A stretch of 49,490 nucleotides of DNA from Kamptonema formosum PCC 10802 (GTDB taxonomy: Bacteria > Cyanobacteriota > Cyanobacteriia > Cyanobacteriales > Oscillatoriaceae). Position numbers and translations under genes: made by a program. The notes under the pieces are model-generated. The model did no database searches. It was not told the origin of the DNA and was given only the letters and a program-made list of their open reading frames with translations. Location of the stretch: assembly GCF_000332335.1 (NCBI RefSeq), contig NZ_KB235948.1, positions 3,828,720 through 3,878,209 of the forward strand, in the 5' to 3' direction. Positions 18,376 to 27,110 of this stretch are shown piece after piece. Positions within the stretch are counted from its first letter, which is position 1, and the number at the start of each line of letters is the position of its first letter.

Positions 18376-19620
18376 GTGATAGAAATTCAAGAAAACCTGC
18401 CGTCAAAGACTTTACATGCAGCGCCGTTTGATGTAGAATTAGGGAGGGAGTTGCTCGACACCTATGGCTCTCCGCTTTATGTCTATCAGGGCGACCGGCT
18501 TCGGGAGACGATTCGCCGGATTAGCGGGGCAATTCCCTATCCGCACACGCAGTTTCACTTCGCCAGCGTGACGAATGGCAATGTGGCGCTGCTGCAGGTT
18601 TTTCAGAAAGCCGGTTGGGGGCTTCACGCGAACACGCCGGGAGATATCTATTTAGGGCTGCAGGCGGGATTTGCCCCCGGCAAAATTGTCTACACCGGCA
18701 GCAATCTCAGTCGCGAGGACATGCAGCAAGTGCTGGGGTGGGGCGTCAGGACGTTTAATTTAGATAGTATTGCCCAGGTGCAGCTGTTTTGCGATGTGTG
18801 TGGGGCGGAAGTCGGGGGAGATGCCGGTGAAGTGCGGCTGGGATTGCGGTTAAATTTGCCGGAAATTGCGGGAGACAGTCGCATTGGCGTGCGCCCGGAG
18901 GAATTTCCAGCGGCAATTGCCATTGCGAAATCCGTTAGGTTAAAATTGAGTGGGCTGCATTTTTATCGCGGCACCGGCACGAATGCCACCCAAGCTTTCA
19001 CGCAAGTGATGGATGCGGTTATTGTCACAGCCCAAAAGCTTCCAGACTGGAAATATCTGGATTTTGGGGGCGGGTTTGGCTATCCCTATCATGCCGGTGG
19101 GGTGGCGTTTGACTGGGAACTGTTTGGGGCTGAGTTGGCGCAGAAACTTACTGCTGTGGGGCGAGAAATTGAACTGGTGATTGAACCGGGGAGGGCGGCA
19201 ATTGCCGGCTGCGCAAGTTTACTCGCTCGGGCGATTTCTGTCAAGTGGCAAGAGGACAAGCAAATTGTTGGCGTCGATACAAGTATTGCCAACTTAGCTG
19301 TGCTATCTGTACATGGGGGCTACCGGGAAATTGTCACTCTGCAATCTGGGGAAGGGGAAGTGGCGCAACCCCGGCATGTGACGGATATCTGCGGCAATAC
19401 TACCTATTCCCGCGACTATCTGGGGAGGAATTGCCGGCTGCCGGCTTTACAAATGGGAGATATTGTGGCAATCTTAGATGTGGGAGCTTATGGATATGCG
19501 ATGTCTTCGCATTTTCTGCACCGCCCCCGCCCGGCAGAGGTGTTGCTGGAAGCGGGGGGGCAGCGGCTGATTCGCCGGCGTGAGGATTATAATGTTTTGC
19601 TGAACAACCAAGTGTTTTAA
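18376..19620 (+). CDS. Divergent fold-type III PLP-decarboxylase-like protein (LysA/ODC fold) lacking key residues
   Basis: This 414-residue protein starts at GTG 18376 with GGAG upstream. It has the two-domain layout of diaminopimelate and ornithine decarboxylases. The glycine loop FGGGFGYPY, the phosphate-binding VIEPGRAAIAGCASL and the C-terminal DVGAYGYAMSSHF are well kept. Where the family has A-V-K-A-N with the Schiff-base lysine, this protein reads FASVTNGN (residues 62-69), so Val65 replaces Lys. Where the family has G-P-x-C-E-S-x-D with the catalytic cysteine, it reads GNTTYSRD (340-347), so Thr343 replaces Cys. A normal decarboxylase mechanism is therefore doubtful; it may bind PLP non-covalently, bind another ligand, or be a scaffold. 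It follows the asparagine-synthetase-like gene by 44 bp and precedes the zinc-ribbon gene by 12 bp, so all three probably serve one pathway. Confidence 0.88.
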   Translation: MIEIQENLPSKTLHAAPFDVELGRELLDTYGSPLYVYQGDRLRETIRRISGAIPYPHTQFHFASVTNGNVALLQVFQKAGWGLHANTPGDIYLGLQAGFAPGKIVYTGSNLSREDMQQVLGWGVRTFNLDSIAQVQLFCDVCGAEVGGDAGEVRLGLRLNLPEIAGDSRIGVRPEEFPAAIAIAKSVRLKLSGLHFYRGTGTNATQAFTQVMDAVIVTAQKLPDWKYLDFGGGFGYPYHAGGVAFDWELFGAELAQKLTAVGREIELVIEPGRAAIAGCASLLARAISVKWQEDKQIVGVDTSIANLAVLSVHGGYREIVTLQSGEGEVAQPRHVTDICGNTTYSRDYLGRNCRLPALQMGDIVAILDVGAYGYAMSSHFLHRPRPAEVLLEAGGQRLIRRREDYNVLLNNQVF

Positions 19621-19632
19621 GAGGGGCTGTAT

Positions 19633-20751
19633 ATGGGTATGAAATGTGTGATGTGCGGCACGGATAATAATTTAAAGGAGCGCACGGATAATGGGGGCCG
19701 GTGTAAGAATTGCAATCATCTATTTGCCTTCGATATTTACGCTGATAGCAATTCTAAATTCAGATTGACAGATGCGTTTTTCGCTAAGGCTATTAAAGAT
19801 ATTTCCGCAAATAATACGCTGTATTATACGCGCGTTCAGCTGTTTTACCTTTTAGAACGGCGCTTAAGTCGGAGAAGCCCTGCGGTGTGGAACAGTGCCC
19901 AAATTTTGGGCTGTCTGGCTTTTGTTTTAGCTCCGTTATGTTTAATGATCCTGAAGACGTCGGTTTATCTGGCTTTATTGCCCGCAGGAATAATTATTTT
20001 TATATATGGCAGTTCTAAGCCACCCAGAGTAAAAGGCAATAGCCCGAAGAACTTCTTGATCGCTCAGGAGCAGTTTCAAGATTGGCTGAATCGCTGGCAA
20101 GAAGTCAAGAATCCTGTGGGCAAGATGTTGCCTCCCCCCCGCGAGGAAAGGCTGCCGGCAGAAGTCAGTACCGAACTCACCGCTTACAGCTTCGATCGGG
20201 CGGTTATCTGCGACAGTGCTATCATTGCTCAACTGCTAATTGCCAACAACTTCCACTTTGAAAACAACTGTGCTGTGCTCAGTGTCACCGGCTACCCCCA
20301 GAGCATTTTTAGCACAGTTCTGGAAATGCTCAACCGCAATCCCGACTTGAAAGTGTACGCCCTGCACAATGCCAGCCCTCGCGGTGTCACCCTGACTCAC
20401 CACTTGCGCACCAGCCCCAATTGGTTCCAAAATCGCAATGTGATAATTTATGATTTGGGATTGCTGCCTCGCCAAATTGTTGCCAGCCGCAACATGTTTG
20501 TACGCGCCTCAGAGGAGTCGGCGCGAGAGGCGAAAGAAATGCCGGTGGAAGTTCGCCAGAGTCTGTCAGCGTCGGAACTCGAATGGTTAGAAGCTGGCAA
20601 TTTTGTGGAGTTGGAATCGTTCACTCCGCAAAAGCTTATGCAAGTGCTGAATCAGGGAATTGTGCAGAGTCAATCTGCAACTGCCGGTGACAGTTTGGTG
20701 GTGATTGATGGGGGTGGCGATTATCTGTATGCTGCTGACAGTTTCGGCTAG
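19633..20751 (+). CDS. Zinc-ribbon membrane protein of unknown function
   Basis: This protein has 372 residues, with GAGGGG just upstream of the ATG. The N-terminus is a four-cysteine zinc ribbon (CVMC ... CKNC within the first 30 residues). Two hydrophobic segments at about 92-128 (ILGCLAFVLAPLCLMIL and VYLALLPAGIIIFIYG) form a membrane hairpin. The C-terminal part has DRAVICDSAIIAQLLIANN, NNCAVLSVTGYPQ and LKVYALHNASPRGVTL. This alternation of strands ending in acidic or Gly-Pro turns is faintly like a TOPRIM or Rossmann-type fold, but no catalytic signature can be proven. No family was recognised. It is the last gene of the operon that begins at 16454 and runs toward the convergent gene at 20863. 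Confidence 0.8.
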   Translation: MGMKCVMCGTDNNLKERTDNGGRCKNCNHLFAFDIYADSNSKFRLTDAFFAKAIKDISANNTLYYTRVQLFYLLERRLSRRSPAVWNSAQILGCLAFVLAPLCLMILKTSVYLALLPAGIIIFIYGSSKPPRVKGNSPKNFLIAQEQFQDWLNRWQEVKNPVGKMLPPPREERLPAEVSTELTAYSFDRAVICDSAIIAQLLIANNFHFENNCAVLSVTGYPQSIFSTVLEMLNRNPDLKVYALHNASPRGVTLTHHLRTSPNWFQNRNVIIYDLGLLPRQIVASRNMFVRASEESAREAKEMPVEVRQSLSASELEWLEAGNFVELESFTPQKLMQVLNQGIVQSQSATAGDSLVVIDGGGDYLYAADSFG

Positions 20752-20862
20752 GCAATAAACCTCAGAAGCATCTGCGTTTATCCTTGCTCTTCTGCAGTTC
20801 GTTTTTAACCGCAGACGCACGCAGATGAACGCAGATATCAGAGGCATCTTTGTACTTGAGCG

Positions 20863-22620
20863 TTAGTCTTTCTGATTCACCTGCAGCCAAATTTCTAAAC
20901 TCACCAGCAACCAGAGCAACTGGCCATATCGCGGCCACAATTGCCCCCGGTAATCTAGCCACTCTCGAATCAAGGATTGATTCAGGTAAGGCGCAATGGC
21001 GGCTCTTTTGTTTAACAGCAACCCCCTGGCTTGTCGCTGCCAAATTTTGCGGAACCACTGCTGCATGTGCATGATCATGCCACTTTTTTGCCGTTTCAAG
21101 ATCGCCTCTGGCAATAAATCCGCTACCGCCCGCTTCAGGACTGCCTTTTCTTCCGCACCGGCAAGTTTGTATTCTGGGGGGATTTGCAGGCTCAACTCTA
21201 CCACGCGCCGGTCAAATAAGGGAGAGCGCCCCTGCAAACCGGCAGCTTGCGTAAAATTACTCACTTTTGTTAGAATGTAATCAGCTCCCTTAAATTTGAT
21301 GTTGAGCAGCATCAGCCGGTTTAAATAAGTGGCGTCTGGGGAGTTTAAATCCACTTCAAACACGGAGGGTTCGGCTTGTACCGCCGCCCAAACCTCAGGC
21401 TGCAAAAGGCGCGGCAAATCGGGGTAACATTTTTTGAACGAGGTCAAATACGCCGGCAGGGAACCGGCTGTCTCTCCAGTAATTGCGCAGCCGTATAAAC
21501 TGTTCAATAGCATTGGCTGGTTTTTCGGCCCGCCAAAGCAGGGATCGCCTCCTTCTCCATTGAGTGCGACGCTGACAGATTCTGTAGCGAGTTCTCCTAC
21601 TAGCAAATTGGGAACAGTTAACCCCTCGCCAATGGGATCGTCTAAATGCGCCATCGCTAAGGGCAACTTCTCCCACAGGGTATCGGGTGGGATTTCCAGA
21701 ATGTGGTGCTGAGTTTTGCAGTGTGTGGCAACTAAATTGGAGAATTCCAATTCATGGGGATGTTCGAGTCCGAAATGAATGGAGTAGGTGTTAACAGGGC
21801 GGTGGTGCAATTTGGCAGCGAGGGCAGTAATGCAGCTGGAATCGATTCCGCCGGAGAGGAAAACGCCCACCGGCTCACCCGGAGGCAAGTATTCCGCAAC
21901 AACCTGTTCTAAGAGTTGGCGCAGCTGTTTGGCGTGCCATTCCAAAGGTTGCGAAGCGTCGCGAATTTCTTCTCGCGGCTGCCAGTAAATTTGGGCAGTT
22001 TCATCGGGGAGACGCAAACAGGTTCCGGGGCGCAATTCGCGCACATTTTGCCACAGTGTGCGCTCTCCGGGCACAAAAGCGCAGCAGAGATAATCTCGCA
22101 GGGCGACTAAATCTAATTCCGAGGAGCGGTGCGGTGCGAGGGTGCGCAATCTGGGGGCGACAAAACGAGTTGCGCCGGCAGTGGTATAATATAAAGTGCG
22201 GGAGCCGGTTCTGTCGCGCACCAGCCACAATTCCTGACGCTCCCGGTCCCAAATCGCCAGGGCAAACATCCCTTCTAGCAGCGACAGGGATTCGACGCCC
22301 TCTCGCTCCCAAAGTTGGGCGACAATTTGACTGTCTGTGCCGGGATCTGCGCCCTGTATCTCCTGCAGTTGGGAGCGATTGCTCAGCCAGATGTCGCCCG
22401 TGACGGCGAAGCGCTCTCCGGGGCTGAGTGCGGGTGATGCGCCGGCAATTGCCAGTCGATCGCTGCGCCAGGTTACGCTTTGTGAGGAGGTGAAATTTCG
22501 CATCTCTACCTCTGAACATCCCCAAGCGAGAAACCAAGCCGGTGCCGGCATGACTTGGGAGCCGGCAGCCGCGAGCCGGTTGGGAAAAAGTGCCTGCAAT
22601 TGGGGTAACAGAAAAGGCAT
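20863..22620 (-). CDS. Second asparagine-synthetase-like protein without glutaminase cysteine
   Basis: This 585-residue protein has an N-terminal domain that keeps the Ntn-domain framework (EGMFALAIWDRERQELWLVR followed by DRTGSRTLYYTT). It begins MPFLLPQLQALF instead of MCG, so the Cys2 nucleophile is absent. The synthetase domain has the PP-loop SGGIDSS at 256-262, DDPIGEG at 327-333 and GEGGDPCFGG at 355-364, the last being a departure from the ADELFAG form of true AsnB. A late LKRQKSGMIMHMQQWF segment fits the C-terminal substrate region. It converges on the operon 16454-20751 with only 111 bp between stops. It resembles the first gene in general layout but not closely, so the two may act on different carboxylates or as partners. 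The reaction presumably consumes ATP and forms an amide; its substrates are unknown. Confidence 0.88.
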   Translation of the reverse strand: MPFLLPQLQALFPNRLAAAGSQVMPAPAWFLAWGCSEVEMRNFTSSQSVTWRSDRLAIAGASPALSPGERFAVTGDIWLSNRSQLQEIQGADPGTDSQIVAQLWEREGVESLSLLEGMFALAIWDRERQELWLVRDRTGSRTLYYTTAGATRFVAPRLRTLAPHRSSELDLVALRDYLCCAFVPGERTLWQNVRELRPGTCLRLPDETAQIYWQPREEIRDASQPLEWHAKQLRQLLEQVVAEYLPPGEPVGVFLSGGIDSSCITALAAKLHHRPVNTYSIHFGLEHPHELEFSNLVATHCKTQHHILEIPPDTLWEKLPLAMAHLDDPIGEGLTVPNLLVGELATESVSVALNGEGGDPCFGGPKNQPMLLNSLYGCAITGETAGSLPAYLTSFKKCYPDLPRLLQPEVWAAVQAEPSVFEVDLNSPDATYLNRLMLLNIKFKGADYILTKVSNFTQAAGLQGRSPLFDRRVVELSLQIPPEYKLAGAEEKAVLKRAVADLLPEAILKRQKSGMIMHMQQWFRKIWQRQARGLLLNKRAAIAPYLNQSLIREWLDYRGQLWPRYGQLLWLLVSLEIWLQVNQKD

Positions 22621-22645
22621 GTTCCACTATCGATTATTATCAATT

Positions 22646-23518
22646 CTAGACGGTTTGGGGGACAAAAACGGAGAGGGCTTGCGGGATGACGCGAAATTGA
22701 GCCGGCGTTTGGCTTGCCAGTTCGCCATCTGCGTCTATGGGGTGGGGAGTGCGAGTGCTTATCCTGATTTCTTTGGCTTGGAGAGTCAGCACGCCGCGAC
22801 TCGGTTTCCCCCTAAGTATGGCAGGCAGCAGCGGAACGATCTGCAGCCTGTGCTGAATTTGAATGCAGTAGAGGTCGAGCCTTTCGTCATCAATCTCTGC
22901 GTCATCCGCCACACTCAAACCGCTGCCGTAATAGCGCCCGTTGCAGACGGTTATCTGAACGGTTTTTACCGAAACGGACTGTCCGCTGCCTTCTATTTCC
23001 GCCCAAAAAGGCCGCCTGTAGAGGAGAACCTGCAGGGCGGTGAGGGCGTAGGCGATCACGCCCCAGCGCCGCTTGAATTCTTTTTTCACCTGCTTGTTGA
23101 TTTCGGCGCTCAGCCCCATGCCGGCGACATTGAGGAAGTATTTGCCATTCACCCAGCCCAAGTCTATGCGCCGGATTTTCCCGCCGGCAATAATCTGGCA
23201 AGCTGCCGGCACCGACTGCGGAATTCCCAGATTGCGGGCTAGATTGTTGGCGGTTCCCAGCGGCAGGATACCCAAGGGCAAGTGAGTGGAAGCCAGCGCA
23301 TCCACTGCTGCATTGATCGTGCCGTCCCCACTGCCAATGATAACGCAGTCCACCTGCTGGCTGTACTGCCGGATCAGCTCGGGCAGCCGCTGAGGGTTTT
23401 CTGCTGACTCTTCTATCAAATCCAGCCCAAATTTTTGCAATTCTTGAATAGCTTGCAACCGAGCTTCTTGCCCCCGCCGAGCGTGGGGGTTCACTAGCAG
23501 CAGTGCGCGTTGACTCAT
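22646..23518 (-). CDS. YegS/DgkB-type lipid kinase
   Basis: This 290-residue protein belongs to the diacylglycerol/sphingosine kinase superfamily. The N-terminus LLLVNPHARRG and the nucleotide-binding IIGSGDGTINAAVDAL (the GDGTI/N motif), followed by LPLGILPLGTANNLARNLGIP, are diagnostic. The size matches YegS and BmrU. It should phosphorylate a lipid headgroup, such as diacylglycerol, with ATP at the membrane face. The start at 23518 is immediately followed by the conserved strand, so no upstream start is needed. It is 25 bp downstream of the start of the divergent-context gene at 22620 on the same strand and may be co-transcribed with it, since both read leftward. The lipid substrate cannot be told from sequence. 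Confidence 0.92.
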   Translation of the reverse strand: MSQRALLLVNPHARRGQEARLQAIQELQKFGLDLIEESAENPQRLPELIRQYSQQVDCVIIGSGDGTINAAVDALASTHLPLGILPLGTANNLARNLGIPQSVPAACQIIAGGKIRRIDLGWVNGKYFLNVAGMGLSAEINKQVKKEFKRRWGVIAYALTALQVLLYRRPFWAEIEGSGQSVSVKTVQITVCNGRYYGSGLSVADDAEIDDERLDLYCIQIQHRLQIVPLLPAILRGKPSRGVLTLQAKEIRISTRTPHPIDADGELASQTPAQFRVIPQALSVFVPQTV

Positions 23519-23597
23519 TGGGATTTTATATTTTGGATTTTAGAGTTTGGACCGCCGCAAAATCCGGGTGAACCGGCAGCAAAAAGCTACAGCGGGG

Positions 23598-26282
23598 CTA
23601 GGGTTGGGGGTCAATCGGAATCAGGATCGTGAACTCCGCGCCCTCAGCGGGGGCTGAGTTACATTGTAGCTGACCGCCGTGTTTTTCCACAACAATCTGA
23701 TAGCTAATGGAGAGGCCGATGCCGGTGCCCTTGCCGACGGGCTTGGTGGTGAAGAAGGGATCGAACACCCGCTGTTTTACCTCCTCAGTCATGCCTGGGC
23801 CAGTGTCAGAAATCCGGATTTCCGCCCAGCTGTCTTCTGTGACGCCGGTGCGAATCCAAATCGTGGGGATTGGGCACTGGGCGCTGGGCCCGGACAAGAG
23901 CTGTTCTTTCCCGCGCCCGACGTCCTTGTGCCCGTGACCAATTTCCAAGGCGTCAATGGCATTGCTGAGCAGGTTCATAAACACCTGGTTGAGCTGACCG
24001 GCATAGCAAGTTACGGGAGGCAGTTCGCCGTACTCTTTAATCACCTGGATGCTGGGACGCCCCGCCTTCGCTTTGAGCCGGTTCTGCAAAATCAGCAGGG
24101 TGCTGTCCAGTCCGGAGTGAATATCCACCGGCTTTTTCTGGTTTTCATCCAGGCGCGAGAAGTTGCGCAGCGACAGGACCACTTCCCGGATGCGATCTGC
24201 CCCCACCTGCATGGAAGACATCAGTTTGGGGAAGTCTTTGCTGAGGAAATCGAGGCCCATTTTTTGCATTTGAGCCTGAATTTCTGCTGCGGGGTGGGGG
24301 TAGTGCTTCTGGTAAAGGTCAACGAGGTGCAGCAGTTCTTGAGTGTACTGCCGGGCGTAGGTAATATTTCCGTAGATGAAGCTCACGGGGTTGTTAATTT
24401 CGTGGGCGACACCGGCAACCAGCTGCCCGAGAGAAGACATTTTTTCCGTTTGAATGAGTTGGGTTTGAGTCTGTTTTAGCTCTTGCAGGGCTTGCTCTAG
24501 CTGTTGGGCTTGCTGCCGGAATCGCTCTTCGGAGCTGCGCAGCGCTTCCTCAGCTTGTTTGGCGAGGGTAATGTTTTGCGTCATCACCATGCCGGCGAGT
24601 ACATCTCCCTGTTCGTTTCTCACCGGCAGGGTGTGCGCCAGGTAGATGCGGCTGTCGAAGGGGACTTCGGCGACAACCGCAACTCCTGCCAGTGCGGCGC
24701 GGTAAAGCGGCTCAATGGCAGCGCTGGTTTCCGGCGGAAAGACTTCCCAAATGGTTTTTCCTTCCATTAACTGTTTGGAAAGTCCCATTTTAGCGAGTTC
24801 AGTGCCTTCAGCGAGGGTGTGGCGCAGCTGGGAGTCAAACAAGCACACGGCACCGTTGGGGAAATTCTCCGCCAGCGTGCGGTAGAGGTTTTTGCTGCGG
24901 TGCAGTTCGGCTTCCATCCGCCGGCGCTCGGTGATGTCCACCCCGACAAACACCGCTTGAGTGCCTTGATGGTACTTCTGAGCTACTATTAAATAATTGC
25001 GGCGCGTGCCGTCAATTCCCACGCCCACCTCTTGAGAGGTTGTCTGAGACTTTGAATTAAAAAACTGGCGGGCAAATTCAGCGAATCCGGGGCGGTTTTC
25101 CATAAAGCCCACTTCTCGACCGGCAAAGCTGTCTGCCGGCAAGTCAAAGGCGGTAGCGAGATGCCGGTTGACGCCGAGATACCGCAAATCGGACCCTATC
25201 CAAGAAACCAAACCGGGCACGGCATCCAAGACGGCTTGCAGCTGATCTCTGGCATTTTGCAGCTGGGCTTCCGCTTGTTTGCGCTCAGTAATGTCCCGCA
25301 CGAAAGCGCAGTGGTACTCAGAGCTGTTGAATTTTAAATAATTGACAGTGACTTCCACCGGGAAAAGCCGGCCCTCTTTGCTGCGGTGGGTGGATTCAAA
25401 GGTGAAGGACTGAAATTGCTTGATGGCTCGCCAGTGTTCCGCCCAGGCACCGGCTGAAAAGCCGGGGTTGATGTCGCAGACTTTCAGCGACAGCAGTTCT
25501 TCTTTGGTGTAACCCAGCAACCGGCAGGCGGCTTCGTTGACGTAGCTCAGGGAAGCGTCTGATGTCATCCAGAAGATGGCGTCAGCGGCTTTGTCCATCG
25601 CGAACTGCGTCAGCTGCAGCCTCGCCGCCAGCTGCTTGCGCTCCGTGAGGACTTCGCTGAACAGGATCAGCCCGCCGATTTCACCGGCACTGCTGTGCCA
25701 GGGCTGGATGTCCCACTTCACCCACTCGGCGCGCCCGTCAGGCGTGGTGAAGCCATCTTCCCGGCACTCCCCCTGCCCTTTGGCCAAACAGCGCTCGCAG
25801 ATTTCTTTCCAAGAATCGGGGAGGTTGGGAAAGACTTCGTAGTGAGAGCGCCCGATAATCGAGTGTGGCGCTCTGCTGGCTGTGGCGATGCCGGTGTTGC
25901 GGGGTTCGGCTGGCTGAGGGGGTTCCAAGCCGTAGTCACTCAGCCACCGCCGGCTCACCGCCAGATAGCGCATCTGGCAGTCCACCATCGCCACAGCTGC
26001 CGGTACTTGCTCGACAAACCGGCGAAATCGTTCTTCACTGTCGTGCGCAGCCACTTCTGTCCTCTGGTGTGCGTGTGGGGCTGTCCCCGGTAGAGCTATG
26101 GGGTCAACTGTTTCTAGGGTAACGACTTGCAGGTGAATCGTATGCTTTTGCTGGACTGATGTGTTCTGCACGAAAAGCAACCTCCATTCGGTGGATCTGG
26201 GTGAGAATTTTTCAGGACTGTCACAAGCCGCAACGGACCTGCCGGTGGAACACTCCTGGATGCCCCGATGAATGAGATCCAC
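23598..26282 (-). CDS. Cytoplasmic multi-PAS sensor histidine kinase
   Basis: This kinase has up to 894 residues and no membrane helix. Four PAS domains are seen at about 85-215, 220-340, 345-460 and 465-590, each followed by a helical linker with the ITERK-type signature. The kinase core has EKMSSLGQLVAGVAHEINNP with the phospho-acceptor His in AHEINNP, a long helical insert typical of cyanobacterial kinases (KDFPKLMSSMQVGADRIREV), then NLLSNAIDAL, ISDTGPGM and GIGLSISYQIV. It appears catalytically intact. The GTG at 26282 directly follows an in-frame stop, and the first 80 residues are low-quality, so translation may start further in (for example GTG in LLFVQNT). No response regulator is adjacent. 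The 79-bp gap to the lipid kinase could allow co-transcription. Confidence 0.9.
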   Translation of the reverse strand: MDLIHRGIQECSTGRSVAACDSPEKFSPRSTEWRLLFVQNTSVQQKHTIHLQVVTLETVDPIALPGTAPHAHQRTEVAAHDSEERFRRFVEQVPAAVAMVDCQMRYLAVSRRWLSDYGLEPPQPAEPRNTGIATASRAPHSIIGRSHYEVFPNLPDSWKEICERCLAKGQGECREDGFTTPDGRAEWVKWDIQPWHSSAGEIGGLILFSEVLTERKQLAARLQLTQFAMDKAADAIFWMTSDASLSYVNEAACRLLGYTKEELLSLKVCDINPGFSAGAWAEHWRAIKQFQSFTFESTHRSKEGRLFPVEVTVNYLKFNSSEYHCAFVRDITERKQAEAQLQNARDQLQAVLDAVPGLVSWIGSDLRYLGVNRHLATAFDLPADSFAGREVGFMENRPGFAEFARQFFNSKSQTTSQEVGVGIDGTRRNYLIVAQKYHQGTQAVFVGVDITERRRMEAELHRSKNLYRTLAENFPNGAVCLFDSQLRHTLAEGTELAKMGLSKQLMEGKTIWEVFPPETSAAIEPLYRAALAGVAVVAEVPFDSRIYLAHTLPVRNEQGDVLAGMVMTQNITLAKQAEEALRSSEERFRQQAQQLEQALQELKQTQTQLIQTEKMSSLGQLVAGVAHEINNPVSFIYGNITYARQYTQELLHLVDLYQKHYPHPAAEIQAQMQKMGLDFLSKDFPKLMSSMQVGADRIREVVLSLRNFSRLDENQKKPVDIHSGLDSTLLILQNRLKAKAGRPSIQVIKEYGELPPVTCYAGQLNQVFMNLLSNAIDALEIGHGHKDVGRGKEQLLSGPSAQCPIPTIWIRTGVTEDSWAEIRISDTGPGMTEEVKQRVFDPFFTTKPVGKGTGIGLSISYQIVVEKHGGQLQCNSAPAEGAEFTILIPIDPQP

Positions 26283-26685
26283 CGGTCAAACCCAAACTGC
26301 GGCTCCAAAGCTGTCAAATCCTGACAGTCCAGTTGAATGAGATGCGAACCCTGATACGCCTCGAAGGTAGGACGCCGGTGCTCCCGCACGCGGGTGCTGG
26401 CGGTGGCTTATGTCTGTTATACAGGCGCAAGCCTCTCCCATAGCGTCAGTATTTATACTAAATGCGACTAACTTAACCGTTTTTATCAGCGGCGTCAATT
26501 TTTCTCATGAGAGCGGGTGCTGCGTTTAAGGTAGTTTTTCATATCTTAACATAAATTTAATAAATTTTACATTTAGCCGGTTGACGCAGCGCCAAGCCTG
26601 TGCTGAGTGGCTCGCCGGCCCGCTCTGGTCAAATTGAGCAACAGATGCTATAATCTGCCGGTGCTTGGCAATCGCAGCGATCCAT
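26283..26685. other. Intergenic region upstream of the sensor kinase and gene fragments
   Basis: No gene is seen. The middle (26520-26575) is AT-rich. A TATAAT at 26649-26654 precedes the truncated DUF433 gene by 32 bp, but no matching -35 is obvious. Confidence 0.45.
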
Positions 26686-26835
26686 ATGTCTGACAAACCG
26701 ATCTCGCGCTATGTCACCCGGAATCCTGATATCTTGCAGGGGGAACCCATGATTGCCGGTACGCGAACGTTAGGCAAGCGCCATTGTCGATTCCAGCTGA
26801 TTGGCGGCTCCCGGATTAGTGGCCAATCAATTTAA
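26686..26835 (+). pseudogene. Truncated DUF433 antitoxin-like gene
   Basis: This is a 49-codon frame. Residues 1-28 match the start of DUF433 proteins, with YVTRNPDILQGEPMIAGTR corresponding to the conserved I-x-x-x-P-x-I-x-x-G-x-P-x-I-x-G-T-R. After GTRTLGK the match stops and unrelated residues run to the TAA at 26833. A normal DUF433 protein is about 75-110 residues with a helix-turn-helix tail, so this is a remnant. A candidate -10 box lies upstream. Confidence 0.75.
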
Positions 26836-26871
26836 CTAAAATCACTTTCAAGACTCAGGCAATCATTATCT

Positions 26872-27075
26872 GTGAATTATCTGGCACATTTATATCTAGC
26901 TGAAGACTCCCCAGAGTCTCTCCTTGGCAACCTTCTAGGAGATTTTCTTAAAGGGAGTGTGCCAGACGGCTACAGCGAGCCAATCAAAAAAGGCATACAG
27001 CTGCATATAAAAGTTGACCGATATACTGACTCTCACGAAGTCGTGCGCCTCTCAATGCCAGCCGGCGTCCCCTGA
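26872..27075 (+). pseudogene. N-terminal fragment of an ACP phosphodiesterase-like gene (AcpH family)
   Basis: The 67-residue frame starts at GTG 26872. MNYLAHLYLA, LLGNLLGDFLKGSV, IKKGIQLHIKVDRYTDSHEVV follow the AcpH/DUF479 family closely, including the His and Asp residues of the N-terminal metal region. The family is about 190-200 residues long, but here the match ends after TDSHEVVRLS and a stop follows at 27073. The remaining two thirds are absent downstream. A functional product is unlikely. Together with the neighbouring DUF433 remnant it marks a recombination border. Confidence 0.8.
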
Positions 27076-27110
27076 ATCCGAATATCCCCGGTTGATGTCA
27101 AGTCGAAAAT

